Shown in pieces: positions 45,056 through 53,781 of a stretch of 64,000 nt of DNA (positions are counted from its first letter, which is position 1; the number at the start of each line of letters is the position of its first letter). Below the pieces are notes generated by a model, which searched no databases, was not told where the DNA came from, and was given only the letters and a program-made list of their open reading frames with translations. Source of the stretch: Geodermatophilus poikilotrophus (GTDB taxonomy: Bacteria; Actinomycetota; Actinomycetes; Mycobacteriales; Geodermatophilaceae); the NCBI RefSeq assembly GCF_900111455.1, contig NZ_FOIE01000006.1, forward strand, positions 1-64,000. The letters run 5' to 3'. Position numbers and translations under genes: made by a program.

Positions 45056-48000
45056 TCACCACCCCGCTCCGCGCGTCCCGCTGCCCGTGAGCGCCTCGAC
45101 CGGGCCGCTCCCCGGCAGATCGCGGCGGGCCACCTGGACCCGCTGCGCGGTGCCCGCGACGACCAGCCATCCCGACCCGGGGCGCGCGGGGACCGGCGTG
45201 CGGGGGAGCCGGATGCCCAGCAGGTCGGCGTCCCCGGGACCGGGGGACAACAGCAGGCCGCTGCGCCGCCGCCGCAGCGCGGGCACCGGACCCCGGTAGG
45301 CGGCCGACAGCTCGGCGGCCGTCCCAGCCACGACGAGGACGACGTCCGGGACGGACTCCGCCGCGGGCAGTGCACCGAGCACCGCGGAGTCGGCGAGCAG
45401 GGCGGAGTCGTCCACGACCACGGCGGCCGGGGCGCCGTGCAGCTCGGCGAGCCACGTCTGCCACCCGGCGACGTCCGTGGCCTCCAGCCACAGCCGACCC
45501 GGCGCACCGTCGGCGTCCCGCGTGCTCCGGACCACGTGCAGGACCGCGACACCCGCGGTGGCGAGGTGGCGGGCGCAGGACTCCAGCGCCGTGGTCCGGC
45601 CGCTGCCGGGCGGCCCGGCGACGAGCAGGCCCCCGGTGCGGGCCAGGTCGACGGTCAGCACGCCGCCGTCGTCGCCGCCCGGACCGATCGGCAGCAGCAG
45701 CGGGTGCCCCGAGCCGCTCGACCACGGCAGCGGGAGCACGGGCGCGGCCGGCAGTTCGGGGACCGACAGCGGCCGCTGCCGTCCCGGGGTGGCAGCCGGC
45801 CAGGTGCCGGGCAGCCGGCGGGGCAGCGCGAGCTGGCACTCCCGGGCGTCCTCGCCGACCAGCGCGCGCCCCGGCGGCCGGTGCCCGGGCACGGCGCCGG
45901 CCGGGACACCGGCGACGGCGTAGTCGGCCCGGTCGGCCAGCGGCAGCACCAGCCGGGTGTCGACGGCGTTGGCCAGCCGGCCGCCCGGCACCGCCCGGTC
46001 GGCGGTGAGCAGGCACGTCAGCCCGGCCGCTCCGCCGTCCCGGACCAGGCGCAGCAACGCCGCCGACCCCCGTCCCGGATCGGACTCGTCGAGCTGCGCC
46101 ATGACCGACTCCGCGCCGTCGACGAGCAGCAGCAGGTGCGGCGGCGGGTCCTCCGGCGGGACGGCGCGCCGCGCGGCCACCTCCTGCGCCAGCCGGTCCA
46201 GCAGCCGCACGGTGCGCAGGGCGTCGTCCCGGCCGACCGCGGTGCCGGCGTGCGGCAGACCGGCCACCGCCGCGGCCAGTCCGCCTCCGCCGTGGTCGAG
46301 CACGTGCACATGCAGCCGGTCAGGGCCCAGTGCGGTGACCGCTTCGGCCAGTGCGCTGCGCAGGAACGTCGTCCGCCCGCTGCGGGGCCCGCCGACCGCG
46401 AGCCACCCGCCGGCGCGGGCCAGGTCCAGCTCGACCGGCTCCTGCGCCTGCACGTCCGGGCGGTCCAGCAGCCCCAGTCGCAACCGGTCCACCGCGGCGG
46501 GCCGACTCTCTAAGTGCTCGAGCTCCTCGGCGGTCAGGCGGTCGGGGAGGGCGGGGCGCCAGGGCCGGTGCGGCAGCGGCAGGCCCGTCTCGCCGGCCCG
46601 GCGCACCAGCGCCTCGGTCAGCACGGCGAGGTCGCTGCGCCCGGCCGGTTCCCCCTCCGCCGGGGGCGCCGGGGGTGCCGGCCAGCGCCAGCGAGCCACC
46701 TGCGGTCCACCGTCCCGGACGTCGAGAGGGGCGCCGCCGACCCTCGCGGCCTGGAACAGCACGGCGGCGCCCCCGCCGGCCCTCAGGTAGCCGCGGCCGG
46801 GGGTGTCGACCGGGAGGACGGCGGCCTGTGCGGAACCGAGGACGTCCCGGGACTCCGCCTCGTCGGTCGTCCGCAGGCAGACGCGCAGCGTGCAGTTGGC
46901 CCGGATCTCGGGGGAGACGACACCGCCGGGCCGCTGGGTGGCCAGGACCAGGTGCACGCCCAGCGAGCGACCCCGCTGCGCGATCCCGACGAGACCGGAC
47001 AGGAAGGCGGGCAGCTCCTCGGCCAGCCCGGCGAACTCGTCGACGACGATCACCAGCCGGGCCAGCTCCACCGCGTCGGGCAGGGCGCCCAGGTCCGGTA
47101 CGCCGTGCGCGGCGAGGAGGGACTCGCGCCGGGTGAGCTCGGCGGTGAGCGACCGGAGCGCGCGGGCGGTGGCCGCACCGGCGAGGTCGGTCAGCAGGCC
47201 GACGGTGTGCGGGAGCGCGGCCGCCTCGGCGAACGCCGCGCCGCCCTTGTAGTCGACGAGCAGGAACGAGCAGCGGTCCGGTGGGTGGGCCAGGGCCAGG
47301 CCGGCGATGAGGGTCTGCAGCAGCTCGGACTTGCCGGAGCCCGTCGTCCCGGCCACCAGGGCGTGCGGTCCGTGCCGGCACAGGTCGACCGACAGGTCGC
47401 CGGTCGCGGTGCGGCCCAGCGTCGCGACGAGCGTGTCCCGGGCTCGGGACCAGCCGCCGGACGGCGCGCCCGCGGCTGCGGGGACCGCCCGGGCGGCCGG
47501 CAGGTCGAGCAGCCGGACGTGCCGGGGGAGGGCGGCGTCGACGGTGGCCGGTGCTAGCGCGGCCAGGTCGCGCGCCAGCTGCGCGGCCACGCGGCGGGGC
47601 AGGCGGTCGACCGCCGTGGCCGACCGCCTGCCCGCACCGGACCGGAGGAGGGCAGCCTCGCCGCCGGTCTCGCCACCGAGCTGCAGCACCGCCTCACCCA
47701 GCCCGGGGAGGTCGGCTGTCGACGACCCGCAGGCCAGCGGGACGACGCCGGCGGAACGGGCCGTGCGCAGGGCGGCGAGCAGCCGGGCGCCGACCGGCCG
47801 GTCGACCAGCACGACGACCCAGCCGGGTGCACCGTCCTGGGCGACGGCCCGGCGGGACAGCAGCGCGGCGAACCACCGGAGCGAGTCCCCGTCGGCCGCG
47901 TCGGCCGGGGGAGCGGGGTGCACGTGCACCGCCTCGGCGGCGAGGTGCGGGAGCCACCGCAGCCACGCCCAGTCGGCCAGCCGGTCCGGTGTGGTGAGCA

Positions 48001-49255
48001 GCGCCAGCTCCACCTCACCGGGGGCGTGCAGGGCTGCCAGCTGACCGAGGACGGCGCTGAGGACGCCCACCGCCGGGGCACGCGGACCGGCGACCCCCAG
48101 CCCACCGGTGCCGGCGAGCTCGACGACGACGGGCAGCAGGTCCGACGGCTCCCGCCGCCGGGGACCGTCGGACTCCACCCGCGCCACGCGGGACTCCCCG
48201 GGGCCGGTCCCTATCCGCACGGCCAGCGCGTCGGCGTCCCCCCGGCGGCGCTGCCAGAGGTCGGTGGACCGCCGCCGCGCCGCGGTGGTGAGGGCGGCGA
48301 GGTCCGGGTGCGCGGCCGCCGCGGCGCGCTCGTCGGCGCGGAGCGCTGCTGCCAGCCGGTCCCGCGCCGCGGTGAGCTCGGCTGCGTGGGTGGCCCGGGC
48401 GCGTCGCGAGCTGCGCCGGCCCGACCACCGGTCCGACAACCAGGTACCGACCGCCACCACCGGGCTCAGCAGGGCGAAGAAGAGGAAGTGCGGCGCGTCC
48501 AGCACCCAGGCCAGGACCACACCGCCCACCGCCGGCAGCGCCACGGCGACCCACGCCAGCCGGCGGGACGGCGCGGCGGCAGGCGCGGCCGGGAAGGTGA
48601 CCTCGACGTCCTCGCGCGGTGGGTGCAGCCGCGGACCCGGATCCAGGCGCAGCCGTCCGCCGTCCCCGGGCCGGAGGGTGGCCCGGGCGCCACCGGGCCC
48701 GGCGGTCCGCAGCGTGCTGGACCCCAGCCGGATCGGCGCGCCCGCGGGCCAGGGCCGCGGCTCCCCGTCGAGCGGCACGCCGTCCAGCTCGCTGCCGTTG
48801 CTGGACCCGAGGTCGCGCACGGTGAGGTCCCCGGTGCCGACCTCCACCAGCAGGTGCCGGCGCGACACGTCCGGATCGGTCAGCCGGGCGGTGGCCTCAC
48901 CGCCGCGGCCGACGACGTGCCTGCCCCGCTCCAGGGGCACGGCCGTGCCGGCGTCCGGGCCCCCGACGACGTGCAGTTGCAGCGCGCTCGACCGCGCGGC
49001 GGCAGCCGGGCGCGGGCCGGGCCGGCCCAGTCCCAGCAGCGCCCCGTGCGCCAGCGCCGGGTCGCTCAGCGGCAGCTCGTCGTCCAGCCGGGTGCTGCCG
49101 GACCAGAGCTCCGCGGACGGCAGGCGCAGCGCAGCGGCCAGTGGCGGCAGGACCGCGCCCAGCCGGTCGTCGTCCCGGGCCGAGACCGCCACGTCGAGTG
49201 CGCCGGTGGGCGCGACGAGGGTCCAGCAGCGGGTGGTGGGGGAGCGGGCGGGCAC
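45056..49255 (-). CDS. FHA-FtsK/SpoIIIE ATPase of type VII secretion (EccC/EssC-like)
   Basis: A 1399-residue protein. After an N-terminal ubiquitin-like stretch (TLVAPTGALDVAVSA onward) comes an FHA domain near 90-175 (HVVGRGGEATARLTDPDVSRRHLL and DLGSSNGSELDGVPL), then two membrane segments near 225-275. Three FtsK-like ATPase domains follow. The first has GTTGSGKSE with Lys near residue 641 and Walker B LVIVVDEFAGL near 735. The second (GGPRSGRTT, near 960) and third (GPPGSGRTT, near 1220) carry Arg where Lys is expected. The layout is that of EssC rather than the two-gene mycobacterial EccC. A WXG100 gene lies divergently upstream; no eccB, eccD, eccE or mycP is in the window. Confidence 0.85.
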   Translation of the reverse strand: MPARSPTTRCWTLVAPTGALDVAVSARDDDRLGAVLPPLAAALRLPSAELWSGSTRLDDELPLSDPALAHGALLGLGRPGPRPAAAARSSALQLHVVGGPDAGTAVPLERGRHVVGRGGEATARLTDPDVSRRHLLVEVGTGDLTVRDLGSSNGSELDGVPLDGEPRPWPAGAPIRLGSSTLRTAGPGGARATLRPGDGGRLRLDPGPRLHPPREDVEVTFPAAPAAAPSRRLAWVAVALPAVGGVVLAWVLDAPHFLFFALLSPVVAVGTWLSDRWSGRRSSRRARATHAAELTAARDRLAAALRADERAAAAAHPDLAALTTAARRRSTDLWQRRRGDADALAVRIGTGPGESRVARVESDGPRRREPSDLLPVVVELAGTGGLGVAGPRAPAVGVLSAVLGQLAALHAPGEVELALLTTPDRLADWAWLRWLPHLAAEAVHVHPAPPADAADGDSLRWFAALLSRRAVAQDGAPGWVVVLVDRPVGARLLAALRTARSAGVVPLACGSSTADLPGLGEAVLQLGGETGGEAALLRSGAGRRSATAVDRLPRRVAAQLARDLAALAPATVDAALPRHVRLLDLPAARAVPAAAGAPSGGWSRARDTLVATLGRTATGDLSVDLCRHGPHALVAGTTGSGKSELLQTLIAGLALAHPPDRCSFLLVDYKGGAAFAEAAALPHTVGLLTDLAGAATARALRSLTAELTRRESLLAAHGVPDLGALPDAVELARLVIVVDEFAGLAEELPAFLSGLVGIAQRGRSLGVHLVLATQRPGGVVSPEIRANCTLRVCLRTTDEAESRDVLGSAQAAVLPVDTPGRGYLRAGGGAAVLFQAARVGGAPLDVRDGGPQVARWRWPAPPAPPAEGEPAGRSDLAVLTEALVRRAGETGLPLPHRPWRPALPDRLTAEELEHLESRPAAVDRLRLGLLDRPDVQAQEPVELDLARAGGWLAVGGPRSGRTTFLRSALAEAVTALGPDRLHVHVLDHGGGGLAAAVAGLPHAGTAVGRDDALRTVRLLDRLAQEVAARRAVPPEDPPPHLLLLVDGAESVMAQLDESDPGRGSAALLRLVRDGGAAGLTCLLTADRAVPGGRLANAVDTRLVLPLADRADYAVAGVPAGAVPGHRPPGRALVGEDARECQLALPRRLPGTWPAATPGRQRPLSVPELPAAPVLPLPWSSGSGHPLLLPIGPGGDDGGVLTVDLARTGGLLVAGPPGSGRTTALESCARHLATAGVAVLHVVRSTRDADGAPGRLWLEATDVAGWQTWLAELHGAPAAVVVDDSALLADSAVLGALPAAESVPDVVLVVAGTAAELSAAYRGPVPALRRRRSGLLLSPGPGDADLLGIRLPRTPVPARPGSGWLVVAGTAQRVQVARRDLPGSGPVEALTGSGTRGAGW

Positions 49256-49406
49256 GCCGCGACCCCTGCTCGCCGCAGACCGCTCACCGGGTCCGCGCGC
49301 GGATCTGTGGACGCCGGGCGGGCTGTGGACGGCCGGGGCCGGGTGCCGGGCGAGGACCCCTACCGTCCGCCCCGACCGGGAAGGACCCGGACGACGAGGA
49401 GGACAC

Positions 49407-49700
49407 GTGAAGGTCGAGATCGCCACCCTGCAGACGCTCGCCGGCCAGTGCCGCGCCGAGGCCGCCGACACCGCTGCCCGGCACACGGCCCTGTCGAGCA
49501 CCGTCGACGCCTCGGTGCTCGAGGGCTGGACCGACAGCCAGGCCGCGGCCCGCTTCACCGAGCTCTACGAGCAGTGGCGGCTCAGCGCCCAGGGGGTCAG
49601 CGACGCGCTCACCGGGATGGGCGGCCTCCTCGACGGCGTGGCGGCGTCCTACCAGCAGCACGAGGCGGACGTGGCGGCCCGCATCGGGGCGCTGCTCTGA
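49407..49700 (+). CDS. WXG100-family (EsxA/EsxB-like) protein
   Basis: A 97-residue helical hairpin protein, the usual length for a type VII substrate. The first helix is VEIATLQTLAGQCRAEAADTAA, the turn EGWTDSQAAARFTELYEQW near 38-56, and the second helix ends in YQQHEADVAARIGALL. The turn motif is W-T-D rather than W-x-G, though the flanking pattern (W, then AAARF) is kept. The C-terminal export motif YxxxD/E is possible as YQQHE. Start GTG 49407 follows GAGGAGG; TACCGT at about 49360 may be the -10. It is divergent from the EssC-like gene, so the two likely work together. Confidence 0.82.
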   Translation: MKVEIATLQTLAGQCRAEAADTAARHTALSSTVDASVLEGWTDSQAAARFTELYEQWRLSAQGVSDALTGMGGLLDGVAASYQQHEADVAARIGALL

Positions 49701-49721
49701 CGCCGTCCCCCGGGTGCGGGC

Positions 49722-50666
49722 TCAGCCCGGTGGTGCGGCCCCGGCCGGGGAGACCTCGGCCGGGCGCTCGCCGCCGGTGGGGGACCGCAGCCGGCGGGGA
49801 ACCTCGGGCAGGCGCTCCCACGGCAGGATCGACAGGATCGCGACGCAGTGCGGCAGGAAGATGATCGCCACGCTGGCGTAGACGGCCAGGTGGAAGCCGA
49901 CCAGGAAGACCACCAGCGCCACGCGCGCGCGGGCCGACCAGACAAGCAGCGCGAGCGGTGCGGCGAACTCCAGCGCCAGCATCGCCCACTGGGCGCCCAC
50001 CAACAGGCCGGGCGTCTCGAGGAGCCAGTCCGACAGCACGGTTCCGCGCCGCACGATCGCCCGGGCCAGCGTGGCGCCGGTGGCCCAGTCCCAGCCGCCG
50101 AAGCGCATCTTGGCCCAGGCGGCCAGGAAGTAGGTGAGCACGACGGTGACGAAGACCGCCGCCATGGCCCAGCCGGCCGCCTCCGAGGAGCGCTTGTCGC
50201 GCCACCGCACGCACCCGATGGTGGGCAGCACCGCCAGCGCGACGAGGTAGGCGATCCGGTCGTGGTCCACCTTCCCGTAGCTCATCGCGATGACCATCCA
50301 CTCGAAGTAGAGGAGGAACACCGCGGTGCCGAGCAGGCGGGGGGCGCGGCCGGTCGCCGCCGCCAGGGCGGCCAGGACGAGGGCCCACTGCACGACGACC
50401 ACCACCGCCGGGGTGGGCGTCGGCAGCGGCAGCAGCCGGCCGATGGTCAGCGGCGCGTACCACTCGGTCGGGACGTCGGCGTGCGCCCGCACCCACGCCG
50501 TGGTGAGAAAGACGTCGACCGGCACGAACAGGTAGGCGATGGTGCGGAACACCGCGATCCGCGCCAGCGGGACGGGCCGGAACCACCAGTCCCACTCCGT
50601 CCGGCGCGTCGCGGACGACGGCACGGCGGCGGTCGCGCCGGGCCCGGGGGAGGCGGTCGTGCTCAC
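49722..50666 (-). CDS. HTTM-domain membrane protein (vitamin K gamma-carboxylase-like)
   Basis: A 314-residue polytopic membrane protein, with about seven or eight hydrophobic segments between residues 30 and 290. EWDWWFRPVPLARIAVFRTIAYLF at 24-47 is the HTTM start (pieces: WWFRPVPLARIAVFR), YFEWMVIAMSYGKVDHDRIAYLVALAVL near 120-147 (pieces: MSYGKVDHDRIAYLV) and LTYFLAAWAKMRFGGWDW near 180-197 are conserved in the bacterial HTTM family. Bacterial members' reactions are mostly unknown. GTG 50666 overlaps the stop of the upstream gene as GTGA, so the two form an operon. Confidence 0.85.
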   Translation of the reverse strand: MSTTASPGPGATAAVPSSATRRTEWDWWFRPVPLARIAVFRTIAYLFVPVDVFLTTAWVRAHADVPTEWYAPLTIGRLLPLPTPTPAVVVVVQWALVLAALAAATGRAPRLLGTAVFLLYFEWMVIAMSYGKVDHDRIAYLVALAVLPTIGCVRWRDKRSSEAAGWAMAAVFVTVVLTYFLAAWAKMRFGGWDWATGATLARAIVRRGTVLSDWLLETPGLLVGAQWAMLALEFAAPLALLVWSARARVALVVFLVGFHLAVYASVAIIFLPHCVAILSILPWERLPEVPRRLRSPTGGERPAEVSPAGAAPPG

Positions 50667-51163
50667 GGGGTGCCCTCCTGGCCGGGCGTCACGGAGTGGT
50701 CGACGAGCACGCTCTCGGTGATCTCACCGGTGCGCCGTCCGTCGTCGAGCGCGTGGCGGCGCTGCACCACCCGCACCGCCACCAGCGGCTCGGCGTCGGG
50801 GTGGCCGGCGGCGTAGGACTCGGCCAGCAACCCGAGCAGCTGCGGCTCCTCGACGAGGCGAGGCAGCTGCCCCTCGAACTCCGCCCGGCGCAGGCCCACC
50901 TCGCCACCGGAAAGGCGCACCTCGTCGCCGTCGGCGGTCACGCCCACCACGCTGGTGGAGACCACCGGCCGGTCGGGGTCGGCACGCGTTGAGTACATCC
51001 GGAACGGGCCGAACGGGAACTCAGAGTCGTTGCCCCACAGGGTGCCGCCGAGCAGCAGCGCGAGCACCACGGCGGTGGCGGCGAGCCGCACCCGCCGGCC
51101 CGAGGGGGAGAGCGTCAGGACACCGGTCTCCCCGGTGTCCGGAACGGGGGGAGCCGGTACCAC
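50663..51163 (-). CDS. Single-pass membrane protein, partner of the HTTM protein
   Basis: A 166-residue protein. A membrane segment near residues 25-45 (RLAATAVVLALLLGGTLWGN) is followed by an outer domain that starts SEFPFGPFRMYSTRADPDRP; the FPFGPFRMYS motif is typical of small proteins encoded next to HTTM genes. The rest is charged and soluble. Two GTGs (51202 and 51163) are in frame; 51163 is chosen because a TACGAT -10 box ends 6 bases before it, matching the leaderless pattern here. The gene is coupled to the HTTM gene by GTGA overlap. Confidence 0.75.
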   Translation of the reverse strand: MVPAPPVPDTGETGVLTLSPSGRRVRLAATAVVLALLLGGTLWGNDSEFPFGPFRMYSTRADPDRPVVSTSVVGVTADGDEVRLSGGEVGLRRAEFEGQLPRLVEEPQLLGLLAESYAAGHPDAEPLVAVRVVQRRHALDDGRRTGEITESVLVDHSVTPGQEGTP

Positions 51164-51169
51164 GGGCGC

Positions 51170-51175
51170 ATCGTA
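51170..51175 (-). promoter_or_regulatory. Leaderless -10 box (TACGAT) of the HTTM operon
   Basis: On the minus strand TACGAT ends 6 bases before GTG 51163. It decides the start of the partner gene. Confidence 0.55.
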
Positions 51176-51299
51176 GGATCGGCGGCCGTCCAGGTGGGTC
51201 ACCGACGCGTGGTGGGCAACTGGCCCGCCGGGCGTGGTGGGCCCGCGCCTGCGACTCCTCCGGTGCCCCGCTGTCAGCGTCGACGTCGGGAGGCGGCAG

Positions 51300-51809
51300 G
51301 TGCAGTTCGGTCGGTACTACGAGGAGTTCGAGGTCGGTGCGGTTTACAAGCACTGGCCGGGCAAGACCGTCACCGAGTACGACGACCACCTGTTCTGCCT
51401 GATCACGATGAACCACCACCCGCTGCACCTGGACAGCCACTACGCGGCGGAGACCACCGACTTCGGCCGGAACGTCGTCGTCGGCAACTACGTCTACTCG
51501 CTGCTGCTCGGCATGAGCGTCCCGGACGTGTCGGGCAAGGCCATCGCCAACCTCGAGATCGAGTCGCTGCGGCACGTGGCGCCGACCTTCCACGGCGACA
51601 CCGTCTACGGCGAGACCACGGTGCTGGACAAGACCGAGTCCAGGTCGAAGGACGACCGCGGCGTCGTCCACGTCGAGACGATCGGCTACAAGCAGGACGG
51701 CACCGTCGTGTGCGTCTTCCGGCGCAAGGTCATGGTGCCCAAGCGCTCCTACGGCGAGGCCCGCGGCGGCGAGCAGCCCGGCCGCCCGGAGCCCAGGCCC
51801 CGCAGCTGA
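51300..51809 (+). CDS. MaoC-family hydratase/dehydratase
   Basis: A 169-residue hot-dog-fold protein. VQFGRYYEEFEVGAVYKHWPGKTVTEYDDHLFCLITMNHHPLHLD (pieces: YYEEFEVGAVYKHW and DDHLFCLITMNHHPLHLD) carries the catalytic Asp and His, and FGRNVVVGNYVYSLLLGMSV near 55-74 is the hydratase core. The FRRKVMVPKR end is common in this branch, related to mesaconyl-CoA and C4-acid hydratases. Substrate unknown. GTG 51300 is preferred over the frame's earlier starts because GGGAGG lies six bases before and the family consensus begins FGRYYEEF. Confidence 0.87.
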   Translation: MQFGRYYEEFEVGAVYKHWPGKTVTEYDDHLFCLITMNHHPLHLDSHYAAETTDFGRNVVVGNYVYSLLLGMSVPDVSGKAIANLEIESLRHVAPTFHGDTVYGETTVLDKTESRSKDDRGVVHVETIGYKQDGTVVCVFRRKVMVPKRSYGEARGGEQPGRPEPRPRS

Positions 51810-51814
51810 CCGGC

Positions 51815-51851
51815 GGCGTGCTGCCGCACCCGGTCAGGACGGCAGCACGCC
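51815..51851. terminator. Bidirectional hairpin between MaoC and NUDIX genes
   Basis: GGCGTGCTGCCG (51815-51826) and CGGCAGCACGCC (51840-51851) form a 12-bp stem; the right arm covers the stop of the NUDIX gene. It lies between convergent genes. Confidence 0.7.
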
Positions 51852-52259
51852 CCAGCCGCGGAGCGTCTCCAGCAGCCGCGGCGTGCAGGTCAGCCGCTCC
51901 AGGTCGGCCGCGTCGGCGAAGGTGACGGCGTCCGCGTCATCCCCGGCGACCGGCGTGGCCGAGGAGTCCAGCAGCGTGCAGGCCAGGTCGACGACGTCGT
52001 AGACGACGCCGGGGCCGGGCACCCGCACCCGGCCCACCTCGGCGCCGGCCTGCACCGCGAGGCCGGTCTCCTCGCGCACCTCGCGCTCGACCGCCGCGGC
52101 CACCGACTCGCCGGCCTCGACCCGTCCACCGGGCACCGACCACAGCCCGCGCGAGGGCTCGTGGCCCCGCTGCACCAGCAGCAGCCGGCCGTGCGGGTCG
52201 AACACCACCGCACCGACGCAGGCGACCACCGGCACGGGGGCGTCGGCGGCGGGCGGCAC
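51834..52259 (-). CDS. NUDIX hydrolase
   Basis: A 141-residue pyrophosphohydrolase. The Nudix box reads GGRVEAGESVAAAVEREVREETGL (pieces: GGRVEAGES and REVREETGL) near residues 45-68, with all catalytic Glu residues in place. ACVGAVVFDPHGRLLLVQRGHEPSRGLWSVPGG precedes it (pieces: LLLVQRGHEPSRGLWSVP), as in ADP-ribose or mutator-type members. Likely cleans up damaged or excess nucleotides. GTG 52259 is chosen over 52277 because a TACCGT box ends 7 bases before it. Confidence 0.88.
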   Translation of the reverse strand: MPPAADAPVPVVACVGAVVFDPHGRLLLVQRGHEPSRGLWSVPGGRVEAGESVAAAVEREVREETGLAVQAGAEVGRVRVPGPGVVYDVVDLACTLLDSSATPVAGDDADAVTFADAADLERLTCTPRLLETLRGWGVLPS

Positions 52260-52266
52260 GCCCCGA

Positions 52267-52272
52267 ACGGTA
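52267..52272 (-). promoter_or_regulatory. Leaderless -10 box (TACCGT) of the NUDIX gene
   Basis: On the minus strand TACCGT ends 7 bases before GTG 52259. It overlaps the start of the longer alternative frame, which argues against that longer form. Confidence 0.55.
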
Positions 52273-52332
52273 CGCACGGCCCGCCGGGTCAGCGCTTGAC
52301 GAACCCGTCAGGTCCCAGGACGGTGATGCCCG

Positions 52333-52956
52333 ATGACTGCCACCACGGTCTGTCCCCGCTGCGGCCAGCGCGTGGTCGTCCGTCCCGGGAACTCGGCCCA
52401 GGCCTGGTGCCACGTGCACGGGGCGGTGACACCGCTGCACCACACCCTCCTGGTGGCGCACGACGCCATCGCCGCGGTGACCGCCGACGCCCGGGTCCCG
52501 GCGTGGGTCCCGGACCCGATGCCGTCGGGCTGGACGGTCACCGGCCTGGCGTGGGGCGGGGAGCCCGGCGCGCGGGCGATCGTCGTCGACTGCGCCGGGC
52601 CCGCTCCGCTCGGCGGCTCGGCCGAGCTGGTGCTCGTGGCCGAGGAGCCGGGCACGGGCGTGGGCTGCGGGTACGCCGGGCTGCCCGGCCTCGACCCCGG
52701 CGACGTCATCTCCGGCCCCTCGTCGGCCGACGTCGAGGCCGCCGGGCAGCGCGCGCCGCTGTGGGCGGTGCCGACCTCCGACGACCGGGCCGCCTTCGTG
52801 GGAGAGGCCTACGGCGTCTGGTTGTGGCTGGTCATGTGGCCGATGTCGGCCGCGTGGCTGCTCGCCGAGCGGCTGACGCTGCTCGACCTGCGCGAGCGTC
52901 TCTACCCCGACCTGCCGCTCGGCCCGCCCAGCGAGCACCTGCTGCCCGGACCGTGA
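52333..52956 (+). CDS. DUF6758-like protein with zinc-ribbon N-terminus
   Basis: A 207-residue protein. The N-terminus VCPRCGQRVVVRPGNSAQAWCHVHG has CPRC and CHVHG, a likely zinc ribbon. WVPDPMPSGWTVTGLAWGGEPG near 58-79, a beta-sandwich-like middle and the C-terminal AFVGEAYGVWLWLVMWPMSAAWLLAER helix (pieces: YGVWLWLVMWPMSAAWLL) match DUF6758 proteins of actinobacteria. The last hydrophobic stretch may touch the membrane. Function unknown. Conserved neighbours include the PHP phosphoesterase and small membrane proteins found here. Confidence 0.78.
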   Translation: MTATTVCPRCGQRVVVRPGNSAQAWCHVHGAVTPLHHTLLVAHDAIAAVTADARVPAWVPDPMPSGWTVTGLAWGGEPGARAIVVDCAGPAPLGGSAELVLVAEEPGTGVGCGYAGLPGLDPGDVISGPSSADVEAAGQRAPLWAVPTSDDRAAFVGEAYGVWLWLVMWPMSAAWLLAERLTLLDLRERLYPDLPLGPPSEHLLPGP

Positions 52957-53086
52957 CGGACCGGACCGGACCGCATCCCCGGCGGCGTGTCCCGGGAGGG
53001 ACCCCTGGGGCGTGTGTTACCCATGGGGCTCGCCGTGCGGGCGGCCCCGTCCGCGCGCCCACCTGACACCACCCGCGGAGGTGACG

Positions 53087-53239
53087 GTGAAGAAGGTCCT
53101 CACCTGGCTGGCACTCGCCTTCGTCGTCTTCTACGTCATCTCGGCGCCCGAGAGCTCGGCCGACTTCGTCCGCACCGCCGGCCAGGCCCTGGGTGACGCG
53201 GCGTCCTCGCTGGCCTCGTTCTTCGAGTCGCTCGCCTAG
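53087..53239 (+). CDS. Small membrane protein (50 residues)
   Basis: A 50-residue protein with one membrane segment near residues 3-20 (VLTWLALAFVVFYVIS) followed by APESSADFVRTAGQALGDAA and SSLASFFESL, an amphipathic helix. The small protein recurs in actinobacteria ahead of PH-domain genes. GTG 53087 has a GGAGG site five bases before; GTG 53081 is also in frame. The PH-domain gene begins five bases after its stop, so they are co-transcribed. Confidence 0.7.
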   Translation: MKKVLTWLALAFVVFYVISAPESSADFVRTAGQALGDAASSLASFFESLA

Positions 53240-53244
53240 GCCGC

Positions 53245-53781
53245 GTGGCCGGCCCCGACGGCCACCGACCGCGGTGGAGCAAGGACGCCGACAAGTACCT
53301 GCGGCCGAACGAGAGGCCGCCCGTCGTCGCCACCCGCCGGCACTGGGCGGTGCTCATCGTCCCGGTGGCCAAGGCGTTACCGGTTCTGGCCGTCGGCCTC
53401 TGGCTGATGGTGCGCGACCCGGAGAACCGGGTCAGCGCCAGCATCGGTCTCATCGTGCTGCTCGGGGCGCTGGGGTACCTGGCGCTGAGGGGAGGCGAGT
53501 GGTGGATGCGGCACTTCTTCGTCACCAACCGCCGGGTGCTCCTGACCCGCGGGATCGTCGTCCGGACCGTAGCCGTGCTGCCCCTGCGCCGGATCACCGA
53601 CTTCACGTACGCGGAGACGGCGCTCGGCAAGATGCTGCGCTACGGCACCTTCCGCTTCGAGTCCGCGGGCCAGCAGCAGGGCCTGTCGGAGATCACCTTC
53701 CTGCCGAGGGACAAGCGGGTCTACGACGACGTGAGCGAGCTGCTGTTCGGCAACGGAGGTGGCGGCGGTGGGGACGACTAA
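53245..53781 (+). CDS. Bacterial PH-domain (bPH2) membrane protein
   Basis: A 178-residue protein. Two membrane segments near 36-56 and 65-81 precede a bPH2/YdbT-like domain: FFVTNRRVLLTRGIVVRTVAVLPLRRITDFTYAET (pieces: FFVTNRRVLLTRGIV and LPLRRITDFTYAE) near 91-125, then GTFRFESAGQQQGLSEITFLPR. The C-terminus is a poly-Gly tail ending in DD. Members sit at the membrane and may organise stress or envelope complexes; precise role unknown. GTG 53245 is the first start after the small membrane protein. Confidence 0.83.
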   Translation: MAGPDGHRPRWSKDADKYLRPNERPPVVATRRHWAVLIVPVAKALPVLAVGLWLMVRDPENRVSASIGLIVLLGALGYLALRGGEWWMRHFFVTNRRVLLTRGIVVRTVAVLPLRRITDFTYAETALGKMLRYGTFRFESAGQQQGLSEITFLPRDKRVYDDVSELLFGNGGGGGGDD

